Source of the DNA: Gari tellinella
Lineage: Eukaryota; Mollusca; Bivalvia; Cardiida; Psammobiidae
Direction: 5' to 3'
Assembly: GCA_922989275.2 (NCBI GenBank)
Contig: OV277860.1
Location: 46,384,400-46,448,399 of the forward strand
Length of the DNA: 64,000 bases
A model generated the notes under the pieces. The model was not told where the DNA came from. It saw nothing but the letters and a program-made list of their open reading frames with translations, and ran no database searches. Position numbers and translations under genes: made by a program. Positions within the stretch are counted from its first letter, which is position 1; each line of letters opens with the position of its first letter. Below are positions 1 to 11,107 of the stretch, piece by piece.

Positions 1-107
1 CCATTTGGTCACGTGCCATAAACAATTTGATGTATAACAATACCTCGTACTGCATGTATGTATGCTAGAGATGTAATAAAAGATTTGTTCTGTTCTGTTC
101 TGTTCAT
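1..107 (+). repeat. Dispersed repeat 3' end with (TTCTG)n tail
   Basis: About 107 bases ending in a TGTTC pentanucleotide tail. The same sequence recurs in the same orientation at 2265-2372. A shared body followed by a short tandem tail is typical of the 3' end of a non-LTR retrotransposon or SINE. No coding part is visible, so the family is unknown. Confidence 0.55.
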
Positions 108-175
108 TAGTTCAGTAAAGAAATCGATATACGGTCGATGGCCATCGATTGCAAGTTGGCTACCGGTCTGAAATA

Positions 176-390
176 TAGGGGAGAAAACGTTATATTTCCG
201 TTTTAAAAAACGCGAACGCATTGTCATGAAATATAAAAAATGCAAACTTGTTGACAACCAGTTTTTTATCTAAGTGGCTGCCCGGGTTACCCGGCGTCTG
301 ATCTGGCTCCAAACAGTTTGAAATAGCGTAAACGCGGTTATTTGGAAAGAAAACGTGTTTGCTCCTGTATTCTGCACGCTGCACATGGGG
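176..390. mobile_element. Degenerate TA-type MITE, family A
   Basis: Starts with a decayed form of the family-A terminal repeat (GGGGAGAAAACGTTAT) and keeps the right half of hairpin A (ACCCGGCGTCTGATCTGGC) near 286-310. The left hairpin arm and exact right terminus have decayed. Recognised by comparison with the better copies at 721 and 61652. Confidence 0.5.
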
Positions 391-720
391 CACAAACTGC
401 TAATCTAAAACAGCACAAACAGTGGTTACGGAACATGCTACAGGTTTTTTTAACATGCTAATGTTTATATGTTATGAATGCTCAACTCTTATGTAGTGCT
501 CAATTCGATTTGATAAGATTTTGAAAACAGTTTGGATCAAGATTAAACAACGTGGTATATGGCATCTAATCTGAAACAAATCTATTTGGAATTCATTTCC
601 AACTGTTCTTTAGCCTAAATGAGTTAAGTTGATGTTTTTCGCAGACTACAATTCAGTATAATAAGCGTTAATGATTGCATATTGTTCACCTTTATACTCC
701 CTGGAACCCCATTAGCGTTA

Positions 721-966
721 CAGAGGAGAATCTGTTATTCTTTCCCGTTTAAACGCAAACGTACGCAAACGCAAAGCACTAAAACGTAGAAAAGTGCAAC
801 TTTTGGACAATTCTGATATTTCATGTTTATCATGGTGGCAAACAGTCTGGAGCCTGATCAGACGCCGGGTTACCCGGCGTCTGATCTGGCTCCAAACGGT
901 TTGTAATAGAAATAATAGTTTTAGCGTAAACGCGTTTATTGGGAAAGAATAACAGATTCTCCACTG
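721..966. mobile_element. MITE family A (TA target) with hairpin A
   Basis: A 246-bp element flanked by TA on both sides (719-720, 967-968). Its terminal inverted repeats are about 27 bp, from CAGAGGAGAATCTGTTATTC to the mirror CAGATTCTCCACTG. The interior carries a long hairpin at 838-903 with arms around GCCTGATCAGACGCCGGGT. No coding capacity. TA duplication and CAGTG-like ends fit a Tc1/mariner-like mobiliser; that assignment is inference. Confidence 0.8.
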
Positions 967-1324
967 TAGTTGACATATCTTGTGTCGCAGGGCCGTAAAA
1001 CCAAACTCATCCATTAACGATACCAGCTGTTGACAAGGCTCTGCGTGTTTCCTCTACTCTTTCTATCTCGACCCTGATGTATCCATGATGAGTTTGGTTT
1101 CTTAAGCACTGTGAGACAAAAACTGGTGAAAACATGCCGCTGAATGACAAGGGATTATGAGATGAGATGATGATGCTTTCAGGAAGATGATTTCGGCTAA
1201 TACCATTTGTTGCAAACCAGCGCAAGAGATCAAAATCAAATTCTGCCTTCCTTTTAGTTCTTGGCAGAGGGGATAATCTCAGTCTAATAAGCAGAAATAA
1301 TTCCGTAAGACAATTAAACCTCAG

Positions 1325-1735
1325 GGGCCAGTCTTATGAAACGTCGTACGACAAAAATGGTCGTAAGTCAAAACTTTAAAATATCTCTGATTTCCCCATA
1401 TAATCCTGTCTTGTGACATCTCTTTGGAATCGTCGTTTCAAGACGATTCCAAAGGGATGTCACACGACAGGATTATATGAGGAAAATAATAACTGCGAAT
1501 TTTAGAATCTGAATTACGACAATAGTTGTCGTAAGACGATTCCAAAGGGATGTCACATGAAAGGAATATATGGGAAAATAGATGATAATTGAGAATTTTA
1601 GAATATGAATTACGACAATAGTTGCCGTAAGACGATTCCAAAGGGATGTCACATGAAAGGAATATATGGGGAAATAGATGATAATTGAGAATCATAGAAT
1701 CTGAATTACGTAAATAGTTGTCATAAGTCGGTTCC
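1325..1735. mobile_element. MITE family E (GGGGCC ends) with internal tandem repeats
   Basis: Begins CAG|GGGCCAGTCTTATGAAACG, then CGTACGACAAA and GTAAGTCAAA, the same order as the compact copy at 17218-17394. The middle was expanded by a 93-96-bp tandem repeat. The right end is worn (near TCGGTTCCCAG), so the boundary is approximate. Confidence 0.6.
1442..1730. repeat. Three-unit 93-96 bp tandem repeat
   Basis: Units begin with GACGATTCCAAAGGGATGTC at 1442, 1535 and 1631. They lie inside the family-E element and each contains the short palindromic stretch ACGACAATAGTTGTCGT or a close variant. The repeated minus-strand reading frame across them is a by-product of periodicity, not a gene. Confidence 0.85.
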
Positions 1736-2264
1736 CAGAAGGTAGGAAGGTCTCAGTGGTACATTGTATATCGACTCTGCAAAAGTTGTGCATCAGAGAA
1801 CATTCCATGAATATAATTTTTGGTTTTATCAGTATATGTCCCATTACAAAAAATACTCTAAAATGGAATCATTATACATCAATATTGGTATACCAAAAAG
1901 TAGTGACTTATAAAAAACAGATGGAATCAATTCAGTTCTAAATGAATTGTTTGTATGTCAAGTGTGTCAATGCTAGGTGATGTCTGCATGATGAATGTGC
2001 CAATGGTTAATTAACCAGCAGATCATAACTACAAGGAAGGTACTTTATGGCAGATTTAGACTAAATTTCTCTTAGATAAGTGCTACATCTTATTCAACAA
2101 TCAGTTTATACTAAGCTTAACGTCTTAAAATAGCTTTTCAAAAAACATTTAATTGGATAATAGTTTATATTTCACGCTCCGCAAACAATGACTGCCACAA
2201 GCGCCGCAAACATGACGATATTCGCCATTACATTGTTCGAAAAATTAAAAAGAACTTTAACACG

Positions 2265-2372
2265 CCATTTGGTCACGTAACATTAACAATTTGATGTATA
2301 ACAATACCTCGTACTGCATGTTTGTATGCCAGAGATGTAATAAAAGATTTGTTTTGTTCTGTTTCTGTTCTG
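2265..2372 (+). repeat. Second copy of the (TTCTG)-tailed repeat
   Basis: Matches 1-107 nearly base for base from CCATTTGGTCACGT to the TTCTG tail, same orientation. Interpreted as a second insertion of the same non-LTR element 3' end. Confidence 0.55.
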
Positions 2373-2849
2373 CTATGAAATGAATACAATTATAATATTT
2401 TAAACATTCTGACTATATTCATGTTTGTTTTAGTGGCAAATAGTTTGGCTCCAATATGTTTGCATTGCATATACTAGCTGTAGCATGTATAAGTGCGTGT
2501 GCATGTATTAGGGAAGACTATAGCAACAAGTAAGATATTGCTGCATTAATACAAGTCTACTACCGTCGATTGATAAGCCATAACAAGATTTAAACCAAAT
2601 AAGTGCAAGCAGTTTGTATCCAAATGAAACGATATAGGTACGGGACTCGTCACTCTGCATAGTTATAAATTATTAGTTATTTAGTTTTTCCCCATGATAC
2701 GTGAGGATTTATTCTCGGCTAATTAACATTATGTTGCCCTAGTCGTTAGGCGAAGGTTACACACACATAACCAGTTGTGTAATGAGAGCAAGTGAAAGCC
2801 TAGCAATGAGACAAGACGAAAGCAGGCTCCAGATTTCTAATACATGGTA

Positions 2850-2972
2850 GCTTAAAGCAGGCTGAAAGTAAAGCAGAATGCGCCTCGAGGCGCACTCTGC
2901 TTTACTTTCAACCTGCTTTAAGCATCATGTGTCTTAAAAACTAGAAACAGACTATGAGTTAAAGGTATAATC
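2850..2972. mobile_element. Partial TTAA-type MITE with hairpin B
   Basis: Hairpin B occupies 2850-2923: GCTTAAAGCAGGCTGAAAGT pairs with the mirror ending CTGCTTTAAGC, with the tip GCGCCTCGAGGCGC. It is followed by CTAGAAACAGACTATG and AGTTAAAGG, matching the right ends of the TTAA-1 family at 29095 and 32898. The left terminus is not clear. Confidence 0.6.
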
Positions 2973-3035
2973 AGGAAAATCGGGCTTGAAAAATTTGAAA
3001 TCTTAGGAATTTGTTTTATCAACTTATGGCAGGCC

Positions 3036-3196
3036 GGCCAAACTGTTTGACACTCTTATCGATATCTATTAAGTCATATAACCTTAAATGTAACTTTGAA
3101 ATATGTTTTGCAGACAACAATACTACAGCAAACAACAATGAAACGGTGAAGGGGTACAAAATCTCCCGAATAACTTGATCATGAAAGGGTTAGGTG
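3036..3196. mobile_element. Right half of a TTAA-2 element
   Basis: Keeps the right arm of hairpin A (CCAAACTGTTTG), then sequence shared with 28850-28989 and 63340-63911, including GATCATGAAAGGGTTA at the end. The left half and most of the hairpin are missing. Confidence 0.5.
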
Positions 3197-3390
3197 GTTA
3201 TCTGTGTTCAGCTTTTCAGCTTGCTTGCGGAAGGTCGGTGGTTCTATCCAGTTGCCGATTCGTGCCTGACACAGTGCATAAACATCTTTCCCTCCACCTG
3301 CTGTTTTAACTGGGCGTTGCGGTATGATTGAAAAATATGTATTCACAAAACTAAGCTAAAGTATGACCCCCAAACTAATAGCTCGCTTAA

Positions 3391-4407
3391 GGTACTTCGC
3401 ATACGGAAGTCACTCTTTTGGGCGAGCGGAAATGCGTCTTGACGACATAGACTTTTACCGCACGTGCTTATACCAGAAAGTTTATATAAAGGAAATACTG
3501 GGTACGATTTAGTGTAGTTCTTCATAGCGCAGTCAGTAGAGTGATTGACTAGCAATTGAAAGGTCATAGGTTCGATTCCCATTCGATCCAAATGTTTGTT
3601 TTAAATGAAGCGTCCGATTTATTTATTGATTTGTCCATCCATTACGCAGTGATCAAGGGACATGTTATGTTTAGTCTTCGTTGATTAGTGATGTTATATA
3701 CGGTCAAATTATATGTCCATTTACATGTACTGTTTTATTTTAATGACTTACAAGTCAATAAAATCGGTATACATGTATAAGATTTGATCGAACTATAAAG
3801 CCACACATTGAAGCTTTTCAAGATCGATATTGTCCATAATTATGTATAAACAATATAATTAACCTTGTATGCAAGTCCATGAATAAAAAACAATGCATTT
3901 TAATGACAGAATTTCAAGTTTAAGGTAGGTAACTGTATTTCAACTTCTTTCCAATATTTCAATCAGAAAAACTGATATTACAACAAATCCTGACTGTAAT
4001 ATATTCTAATTTTTTCTGACCAACTACTTCATCAGCCATACATTTGAATAAAATGAAAAAAATATATACATTGAATGAGTCAATTTTTTGTAATTCAATT
4101 TTTTGCAAAATTTAAATAGCCGATAACATCTTTCTGAACACTTTTATTCTAAATATTTTTAGCTTTTCTTGTAATGAATGTTGTGGGCTACTTATTGGGT
4201 GAGACTTATAGTCATTTGCTTTGTTTATTTTTGAGAAAAATAAAAATCATTAAAATTCCAGGTTTTAGTCAGAAAAATAGACCTTAAAGATAAACCACAC
4301 GATAAAGTTTGCCTATATTTTCACACATTGTTTCTTTGGCTATTATCATTCTTCAAGAAAAGTTTCATGACACCTTGTATGGAAAATAAGCGCACCCGCG
4401 AAGTACC
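3391..4407 (+). mobile_element. TTAA-flanked element K, copy 1 (1.0 kb)
   Basis: Perfect TTAA on both sides (3387-3390, 4408-4411) and a 10-bp terminal inverted repeat GGTACTTCGC. A second copy lies inverted at 19196-20098 with the same TTAA flanks. TTAA duplication is used by piggyBac and Kolobok transposases; which one moved this is not visible. No transposase ORF. A tRNA-like unit sits near the left end. Confidence 0.85.
3520..3590 (+). repeat. tRNA-like sequence (pol III A and B boxes)
   Basis: Contains an A-box-like TAGCGCAGTCAGTAGAG and a B-box GGTTCGATTCCC at tRNA spacing inside element K, followed by a T4 run. It does not fold convincingly into a full cloverleaf, so it is read as a tRNA-derived module and not a functional tRNA. 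Copy 2 of element K keeps only the A-box half (near 19945). Confidence 0.6.
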
Positions 4408-4777
4408 TTAATGTTGTAATAAATCTGAAAAATTAAGGCACCATATTGACAGTCTATTTGCTAAAGCTTGCATTTGACATATTTTTATTTGAAAAAAAAA
4501 CCTATCTAAAAACAAACAATATTGCATTTATTTATTTACTAGGCTCTAGCTCTACTATCACAATGTTGGAGACATTTTTCATCTAAAGGGAAGTAACTAT
4601 AAAGTGGATATATTGAAGCAATCCTGAAAGTTATTTCCCTTTAAGGGTAAAGCCTTCGCATACCTAGTCTACTAACATACATAGACCAAAAACCTTATTC
4701 ACTCTATGATGTCGTACGGGGACATGATTGTATACGTGTGGCAAAGGTGACATACAGATGGACAGACGCTGAAAGTA

Positions 4778-5140
4778 AAGTGTTTCCCCTGTACAAAGGC
4801 CCTCCGAACAACGACTCCCTCATTACACAACGACTCTTGTCGCTGTTCCCCAAACGAGACTATATGTCATACACATGTACTTTCATTTCTGCAATATCGC
4901 CTGCTTAACACTGTCGTCTGCTGTTTTTCCCAAAGTTACATATTGGACATTTTACAGAAGAAAACATAATGACGAGTGACAAACAGCTTGAATCCAGATC
5001 AGACGCCGTGTAACACGGCATCTGATCTGGATTCAAACTGTTTGCAAATATAAGCCAAGTGCCCTCCCTATAACGACTCCCTCCGAACAACCACATTCTT
5101 TGTGTCTCCCGTTGGGTTTCGCTGTAGACAGGGGGCGCTG
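4778..5140. mobile_element. MITE family C with hairpin A
   Basis: Right end CGCTGTAGACAGGGGGCGCTG followed by TA; left end (GTGTTTCCCCTGTAC) is worn. Internal hairpin at 4980-5044 with arms AACAGCTTGAATCCAGATCA and its mirror around GCCGTGTAACACGGC. Better copies are at 36761 and 62230. Confidence 0.65.
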
Positions 5141-5826
5141 TAAACCCAAAGCGTCACCTCTGATTTCTAAAATTCAGACTAGAAAGAATCACATCAATAT
5201 CCATGTGAAAAGAAATGTCACACAACTAGCAGGAGCGTAGAAAGGCATAAATAAAGCGGATTTACCAGCGAAGGGTCTGGGGACAGCTAAGATTCCCTGC
5301 CGGTCCTGTAGTAAGGGCGCCCAGGCCAGTGGAAATTTTTTTTTGCAAGTGGTGATGCAGAAAATTTTCGGTTGTATTGCCGAATTCGTAATGCATTTTT
5401 ATGAAGATTTTATGCGGATGCCAATTTCAAAAGTGGTCAGAATTTTTTCTACAGTCATTTTACTTACCCCACCCACCAACGTTCAATGCTAATTCTTATA
5501 AACGGAAAGCATGCCAACTAGTTTCAGGGCTGACTGGACCCTAGGTCTCCAAGTAGCCGGAATTTATGAGACCTATATCATGTTAAAGGTGCAAGTATTC
5601 TCTACAGAATGGCACTTGTTTGAAGTTAAACGGCCGCCGGATGACTCGGAAAAAATTAGTATTGATTATCTGCCCCTGAATACTGAATTCCAGCTTCTTA
5701 TTTCCCAGTATATAAATTTATTAGTAGACATGATAAATTGAATTTCTCTTCAAATCATGATGCTGATGTTACCTTTTGTGTATGTGAATTGCATAAAACC
5801 ATCGGAAAAAAATAACTCAAAACATC

Positions 5827-5991
5827 TGTCGGGAATTGCACGTAACGTCATTTGGCGTTACCGCAAATGGCTCGTGCGGCACGTTGACGTCATTGGTTGT
5901 TGTTATTGTTACTTGATTGATATTTTCAGTGTAAATAAAAGGACGAACCTGAACACAACGTCGTTGTATAAAGTCTACTATCTTTTCGAAA
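5827..5991 (+). repeat. Left (5') LTR, 165 bp
   Basis: Starts TGTCGGGAATTGCACG and ends ATCTTTTCGAAA next to the primer-binding site. It matches the right LTR except for a GTTGAC repeat unit (one extra copy on the right) and a few substitutions. Confidence 0.85.
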
Positions 5992-6014
5992 TTGGTGCCG
6001 TGAACGAAGAAAGA

Positions 6015-7694
6015 ATGAATTTACAGAAACTACTCACACTGCGTGCAAGTCTTATTTCGTCTTTATTGGACCAAATACATACGCTGATGGAAGATGAGAC
6101 CTGCGAAGAGTTTAGTGCGGTATTACAAAGTTTGGTAACAAAAGCGGAGGCTCTACTCACCCTAGATGACGAGGTACTGTCACAGACGGAGTTAGAAGGA
6201 CTAGAAAAAGAGGTTGTTTCAACCGGATTGTACACAATGGAGTTAGAGCTACAATTAACCAGGTTACGAAGATATCAAGACCAAACAAGAGAGGAGTGGA
6301 CGAAACGAAGAGGAGAACATACATCGCAGCCGCAAGCAAAAGTAACATTGGAGATCACAGACGAGCTAGAGAGAGATAAGACGACAGAACGAGCCAATGT
6401 AGGAATTATTCAGAGAGAGGATGTGCCCAAAAGCAGAGGAGAAGAGTCGGAAAACACAGGAGAGGAGTCAGAACATGATCAGAAGACAAAAGGAGAAGAT
6501 GACGGAAGTATTCAGAGACAGGAGGCACAGACAAACGGAGAGGAAGAGGGAGAAAACGAGAAGACGAAAGAAGGAGAAGAAGAAGGAAGTATACAGAGAG
6601 AGGAAGTGTGGACAAGCGGAGGAGAGGAGCGGAGTGAAAATCGAAGTGAGTACATGTATTGTGGAGACGGAGTAAGCAAGAGAAATCAGGAGCTAAGGTC
6701 ATACGTTAATCGAGAAACTGTACTGGAAACTTTGAGTAACGTTTCGTTTTCATCCGCCAATGAACAATACTTTAAATTAAAAGTACCGTCCATTCCCACA
6801 TTTGACTGTAATGTACTAAAGCATGCTTCAGAAGCAACTAGAACAATAGAGGGTTTCACCCAGACTAAATCTAAACAAGCGATAGAACATTCGCATGAGA
6901 GGACTGTGTTTACTCCATCTTGTCTCTCGAGTGAGAGTAATATCAGCATCAGTTATAACATAAAAATGGGACAGTTTAACTACTGCTGGGAGAATAGCCA
7001 TAAATACGGCAAATGCACGATGAACAACAAAGCGACTAATGCAATACAGCCCAGCAATGATATTCTACAGGGATATTCCGTAGGCTCAAGAAATTCATAT
7101 CCCACCCAGAAGAAAAGAAGAAGAAAAGAGAAAAGGATGAGAAAAAAGACAAAGAGAAGCGGACACAGACTGACTAGTTTGCCATTCGTTTCCATAGAAA
7201 CACTACAAACTGTTGTGACAGAAATCGAAGCTGTCCTAAACGATAGACCAATAACATATGTATTATCAAGCTTTGATGATATGGAGCCGTTAACTCCGTC
7301 ACATTTGCTATACGGACGTAAGCTGACGTCACTTCCGCAACACGACGTCGACACAGATAGGGCAATGACATCAATCACAAGTGATCGATCCACACTTATC
7401 CGTAGGGCGAATAATCAGGCCAACCTAATCGAACATTTCTGGCGACGTTGGACTACAGAGTATTTAACCGCTCTTCGTGAGCACCATGGAACCACCGGTT
7501 CAAATGAGACACAAATTCGAGTCGAAGACGTAGTACAAATCCACGACGAGGGACCAAGGCTGAGATGGAAAATCGCAGTCATCAATGACTTGATCTATGG
7601 CAACGACGGTCTTGTTCGAGCCGCCCAGATCAAGACTATGAATGGTCTAAATACAAGACCTGTAGTGAAACTTTACCCACTAGAAACAGTATAA
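6015..7694 (+). CDS. Gag / integrase-C-terminus fusion ORF of the deleted BEL element
   Basis: A 559-codon frame from the ATG 23 bases after the LTR; the open frame extends upstream through the LTR, but this ATG is the sensible start. Residues 1-105 are a helical, coiled-coil-like gag region. Then comes a low-complexity E/K/G/R-rich stretch built from imperfect repeats (6400-6650), a zinc-knuckle remnant (CWENSHKYGKC, first Cys replaced), and from about 7180 the integrase C-terminal region of Pao elements (LNDRPITY, LTPSHLLYG, HFWRRW, VKLYPLE). Protease, RT, RNase H and the integrase catalytic core are absent. The retained single frame is notable for such a large deletion. Confidence 0.75.
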   Translation: MNLQKLLTLRASLISSLLDQIHTLMEDETCEEFSAVLQSLVTKAEALLTLDDEVLSQTELEGLEKEVVSTGLYTMELELQLTRLRRYQDQTREEWTKRRGEHTSQPQAKVTLEITDELERDKTTERANVGIIQREDVPKSRGEESENTGEESEHDQKTKGEDDGSIQRQEAQTNGEEEGENEKTKEGEEEGSIQREEVWTSGGEERSENRSEYMYCGDGVSKRNQELRSYVNRETVLETLSNVSFSSANEQYFKLKVPSIPTFDCNVLKHASEATRTIEGFTQTKSKQAIEHSHERTVFTPSCLSSESNISISYNIKMGQFNYCWENSHKYGKCTMNNKATNAIQPSNDILQGYSVGSRNSYPTQKKRRRKEKRMRKKTKRSGHRLTSLPFVSIETLQTVVTEIEAVLNDRPITYVLSSFDDMEPLTPSHLLYGRKLTSLPQHDVDTDRAMTSITSDRSTLIRRANNQANLIEHFWRRWTTEYLTALREHHGTTGSNETQIRVEDVVQIHDEGPRLRWKIAVINDLIYGNDGLVRAAQIKTMNGLNTRPVVKLYPLETV

Positions 7695-7853
7695 TATGCA
7701 AGCAGCTAACTTTAGCATTCACGTATTAAAGCATTCACGTATTAATTCTAATTATCTCTTTATGTCTGTATCAACGTCAACGTGCGTATAGCAAATGTTA
7801 CACATTTTTCATATCTTTCATAATCTAATTTAATCATTTTGAGGCCCCGAGAA

Positions 7854-7993
7854 TGTCGGGAATTGCACGTAACGTCATTTGGCGTTACCGCAAATGGCTC
7901 GTGCGGCACGTTGACGTTGACGTCATTGGTTGTTGTTGTTGTTACTTGATTGATATTTTCAGTGTAAATAAAAGGACGAACCTGAACACAACG
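7854..7993 (+). repeat. Right (3') LTR, first part
   Basis: Matches 5827-5966. The LTR stops at CACAACG, where a LINE was inserted, and resumes at 9501-9531 with TCGTTGTATACATTCTACT. Confidence 0.85.
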
Positions 7994-8488
7994 CAAATAG
8001 GTCATATTAGACAGTACCTTTCTCCAGAAGCTACAAAGACTTTGGTCAATTCTCTGGTCACATCAAAAATTGACTACTGCAACTCACTGCTATATGGGAT
8101 TCCCCAAAACTCACTTCGAAAACTACAGCGTGTGCAAAATACAGCAGCCCGCATCATTACCAGGACTCCTCGGTACAATCACATCACTCCAGTCTTGAAG
8201 GAGCTTCACTGGCTTCCAGTTCAACACAGAGTTGAATTCAAAATTCTGACACTCACATACAAAGCCATGTGCAATGATTCTCCAAGGTACATTGTTAGTA
8301 TGCTGGACGTGTATAGACCTCGAAGAGAGTTGCGGTCTGCGAGTAAATCAGTATCGCTGGTTGTGCCGAGAAGTCGTTTAGTGAAGTTTGGAGATAGAAG
8401 TTTCATGCATGCAGCCCCAAAGCTCTGGAACTCTCTACCATCAGACATCAGAGATGCGAGCTCAGTTGCAGTCTTCAAAAACGTCTGA
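7994..8488 (+). pseudogene. Reverse transcriptase C-terminal fragment (LINE)
   Basis: About 164 residues in frame with the upstream LTR, ending at TGA. It shows the conserved non-LTR RT thumb and C-terminal pattern: DYCNSLLYGIP, LQRVQNTAAR, LHWLPVQHRV, FKILTLTYKA, and a final PKLWNSLPSDIR. The N-terminus, including the catalytic YADD region and the endonuclease, was lost by 5' truncation. The longer open frame from 7853 is an artefact of LTR plus LINE. Confidence 0.85.
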
Positions 8489-8534
8489 AAACACACTTCT
8501 TTAATATTTATTATTAGAACACATTAGGAAATGG

Positions 8535-9385
8535 ATGACTGCTACCTCCGGGCCATGTTCTTGCTGTATATATTGTGGGTCTAAATGGGAGTTCTGGAAT
8601 TGTACCGTTTGCCCATGCCTGTTCGGTGGATCTTGATGGTAGGGATTGCCCCTGATCTCTTTGAAACCGACTGGCTTGGGGTTTGCGGTATAATTCAAGG
8701 ACAGTTTCTTATCTTGATGTTTTATAAAGTAAGGGTGTAATTTCAGCCATGGAACATGTAGGTCCCGCGGGTGTGGGGTGGAGAGGGTAGATGACTGCTA
8801 CCCTAGGGCTGTGTTCATTCTGTATATGTTATGGGTCTAATTTTTAGTTCTGGGGTTGTACTGTTGACCAATGCCTGTCTGGTGGATCTTTGATGGTAGG
8901 GATACAACTCTGATCTCTTTTGAAACCAGCTGGCGTGGTCTGTGGTACAATTCGTGGACAGCTTTCACCATTTTTAATAATGTTATTGATCTTCTATAGA
9001 GTTTTTAGTTATGGTCGCATGCTATTATTCCTAGTTATGTTACATTAGATGGCCTGCATTGGGCGCTCTGCTATTATTTCTATTGGTCGGCAATCTTTAG
9101 CCGGTTGGTTCATTGCTGATTGATGGGGGTAGTGTGATTGCCGTTTTGGGGGCTGTCTTTTGTATGTTTATTCTTATTTATTTTAGATCTAATTATAGTT
9201 ATTTGTGTTTTGTCGATGGCCTGCATTGGGCGCTCTACCATTATTTATATCAGTCGGCAATACTTAGCCGGTCGGCTCATTGCTGATTGATGGGGGTAAT
9301 GTGATCGCCGTTTTGGGGGACTGTCTTTTATATGTTTATTCATGTTTTATTTCAGATCTAATTGTAGTTATTTTGTCTTTTCACG
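8535..9385 (+). repeat. Two successive tandem duplications in the LINE 3' UTR
   Basis: A diverged ~190-bp unit starts with ATGACTGCTACC at 8535 and again at 8791 (period 256). A second unit starts with GGCCTGCATTGGGCGCTCT at 9051 and 9218 (period 167). A fragment of the first unit occurs separately at 55548-55615 on the other strand. Confidence 0.8.
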
Positions 9386-9536
9386 ATTTATAGGTACATA
9401 AGTGTTATTTCATGTAAAGCGCTTTTGAACGCACAATCCCTGTGTGAAAAGAGCGCTATATAAATCTGGTATAATAATAATAATAATAATAATAATAACG
9501 TCGTTGTATACATTCTACTATCTTTTCGAAAACATC

Positions 9537-11105
9537 TAAAAATCCAAGATGTCTGCCATTTTGAAAAAAAAACGAAAATGTTTTTGTCTTTGAACTGGGT
9601 GTGACACATGATTTCTAGCTAATTTGTGGTCAATAAATTTATTGCTGACATTAAAATTGCCTTTTGATGGTGTTGGATAGGTCAAATTATCTAATTCTAA
9701 TCTATTGCCACTACATGTATATGGTATTGATAAAATGAAAAACAGTGTCGACATATATTATTGTCACATAACTTCATGTTAAAATAACATAGTGTACTAA
9801 CAGATTTATCATTAAAGCATCTTTATGGTAATATGGCTGTCCATGGTCATGCACTTTGCCAGTATCGCATAAATACTCAACAACCCATGCCATACATGTT
9901 GTCTCAGTTCATTGAGTCATCTAACCGTTCTTCAATAGTTTTGCAAGGAATTGAAGTCCATAAAGTCATATAACAACATAAACCAAGGCCAGTCACAAGG
10001 TATGGTAGTCGACCAGCCCGTCTATATGTTTGAAAAGAAACTTCAATAGCAATATCCGCAGATAGAACACGATAAGGCCCTTGCTACACTTGGTGCAGTG
10101 TATACCTACTGAACATAATTATACGCTGCAATGAGTGTCTGGAGATGGGCTAGACTGTAAAAGGTGACACCAGCACTCATTAACAGTGGTATCTCGAATA
10201 GTGGCAGAGCTCGTCCCTTCATTGGCAGCCATTACATTTGCAAACTAAAATGCGTGCATCAGAAACAAGCAAGAAACACATATTTTCTATTATGTCAAAC
10301 TTGCTACAGACAAATTGTCATCTGACGGGTGGATTAAACATGTGCCATCAGCCACATGTAGATTACTGCTATAAACTGAATCTTCTGATTCTTCAATTTG
10401 TTAAGTCTTGTCGCACAGCTGATTTTAGTCTATATATAGAAACGGTTGATTCATAGATACTATGAGTCTTCATATAATACTATTTCTAGTATTTTATAAA
10501 TCTGAAAATCCACCTCCGCCATGTGGAAAGACGCGAAAAGACACATACCGTTGTACCAAAAGGCTGATTTCGTGGGTCTAAAAAATCAATGGGGCATTTT
10601 TAAACGTCAAACGTTCCAGCTTCGTGATTGATTGATTGAATTTGGTTTCATGGGATTGCAAGACATCAAATGGCCATAATGCGCAGAGAAACGATTACGT
10701 ATCATGTACATATTGAAATATGTCGATCAACGAGTGTGTACCTCAGAAAATAACTCAACGCATGTATAAGGATAAAGGCAATTGAAAAACAAAACTAGAC
10801 ATAATAATAGCGTAGTGGGTTACAAAAGCATTATAATTTCATTCATTTGAATGTGATAACTCTAGTAGATGCCTTTGAAGATCTTAGAAATATCTTTAAT
10901 GGAAGACAATGGTAAACTGCTGCACTTAGATACGTCAACACATACCCTTATGTGATGGAGTAGGTTAAATTCTTTGGAATGCAACTAAAAATAAACTTTC
11001 TAAACAAAAATACAAGTTTCCAAGAGGAAGCATTCACTGTTACACTATCAACAGTTAAAGTGACGTTGTTCAAGAATTTTTGTCTGAGCCATGTTACTAA
11101 CTTAC
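9537..11105. other. No gene recognised
   Basis: AT-rich sequence without credible coding frames. Short open frames here have no recognisable composition or motif, and no inverted-repeat element with clear ends was found. Confidence 0.5.
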
Positions 11106-11107
11106 TG

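Larger units (their letters stand above)
7994..9496 (+). mobile_element. 5'-truncated L2/CR1-like LINE inside the LTR
   Basis: A 1.5-kb fragment with the C-terminal part of a reverse-transcriptase ORF, a long 3' UTR, a terminal stem (AAGCGCTTTT... AAAAGAGCGCT, 9417-9457) followed by ATATAAAT, and an (ATA)n tail. The stem plus trinucleotide tail is characteristic of L2/CR1-group LINEs. Flanking AACG (7990-7993 and 9497-9500) is the likely short target duplication. Confidence 0.85.
5827..9531 (+). mobile_element. Internally deleted BEL/Pao retrotransposon with nested LINE
   Basis: Two copies of a short LTR (5827-5991 and 7854-7993 continued at 9501-9531) bracket a 1.9-kb interior. A 5-bp direct repeat ACATC flanks the whole (5822-5826, 9532-9536). 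The interior begins with a primer-binding-site-like TTGGTGCCGTGAACG and ends with a purine-rich tract GAGGCCCCGAGAA just before the right LTR. Only gag-like sequence and the integrase C-terminal region remain, so it needs helper functions. An L2/CR1-like LINE interrupts the right LTR. Confidence 0.85.

Noticed and set aside
1438..1695. 85-codon repetitive minus-strand ORF
   Set aside because: Produced by the 93-96-bp tandem repeat; no sign of coding.
5511..5741. 76-codon ORF just upstream of the deleted BEL element
   Set aside because: No recognisable motif and no conserved neighbour; length is expected by chance.
7853..7993. Start of a longer RT protein from the LTR
   Set aside because: This stretch is LTR sequence that happens to be open in frame with the LINE fragment.
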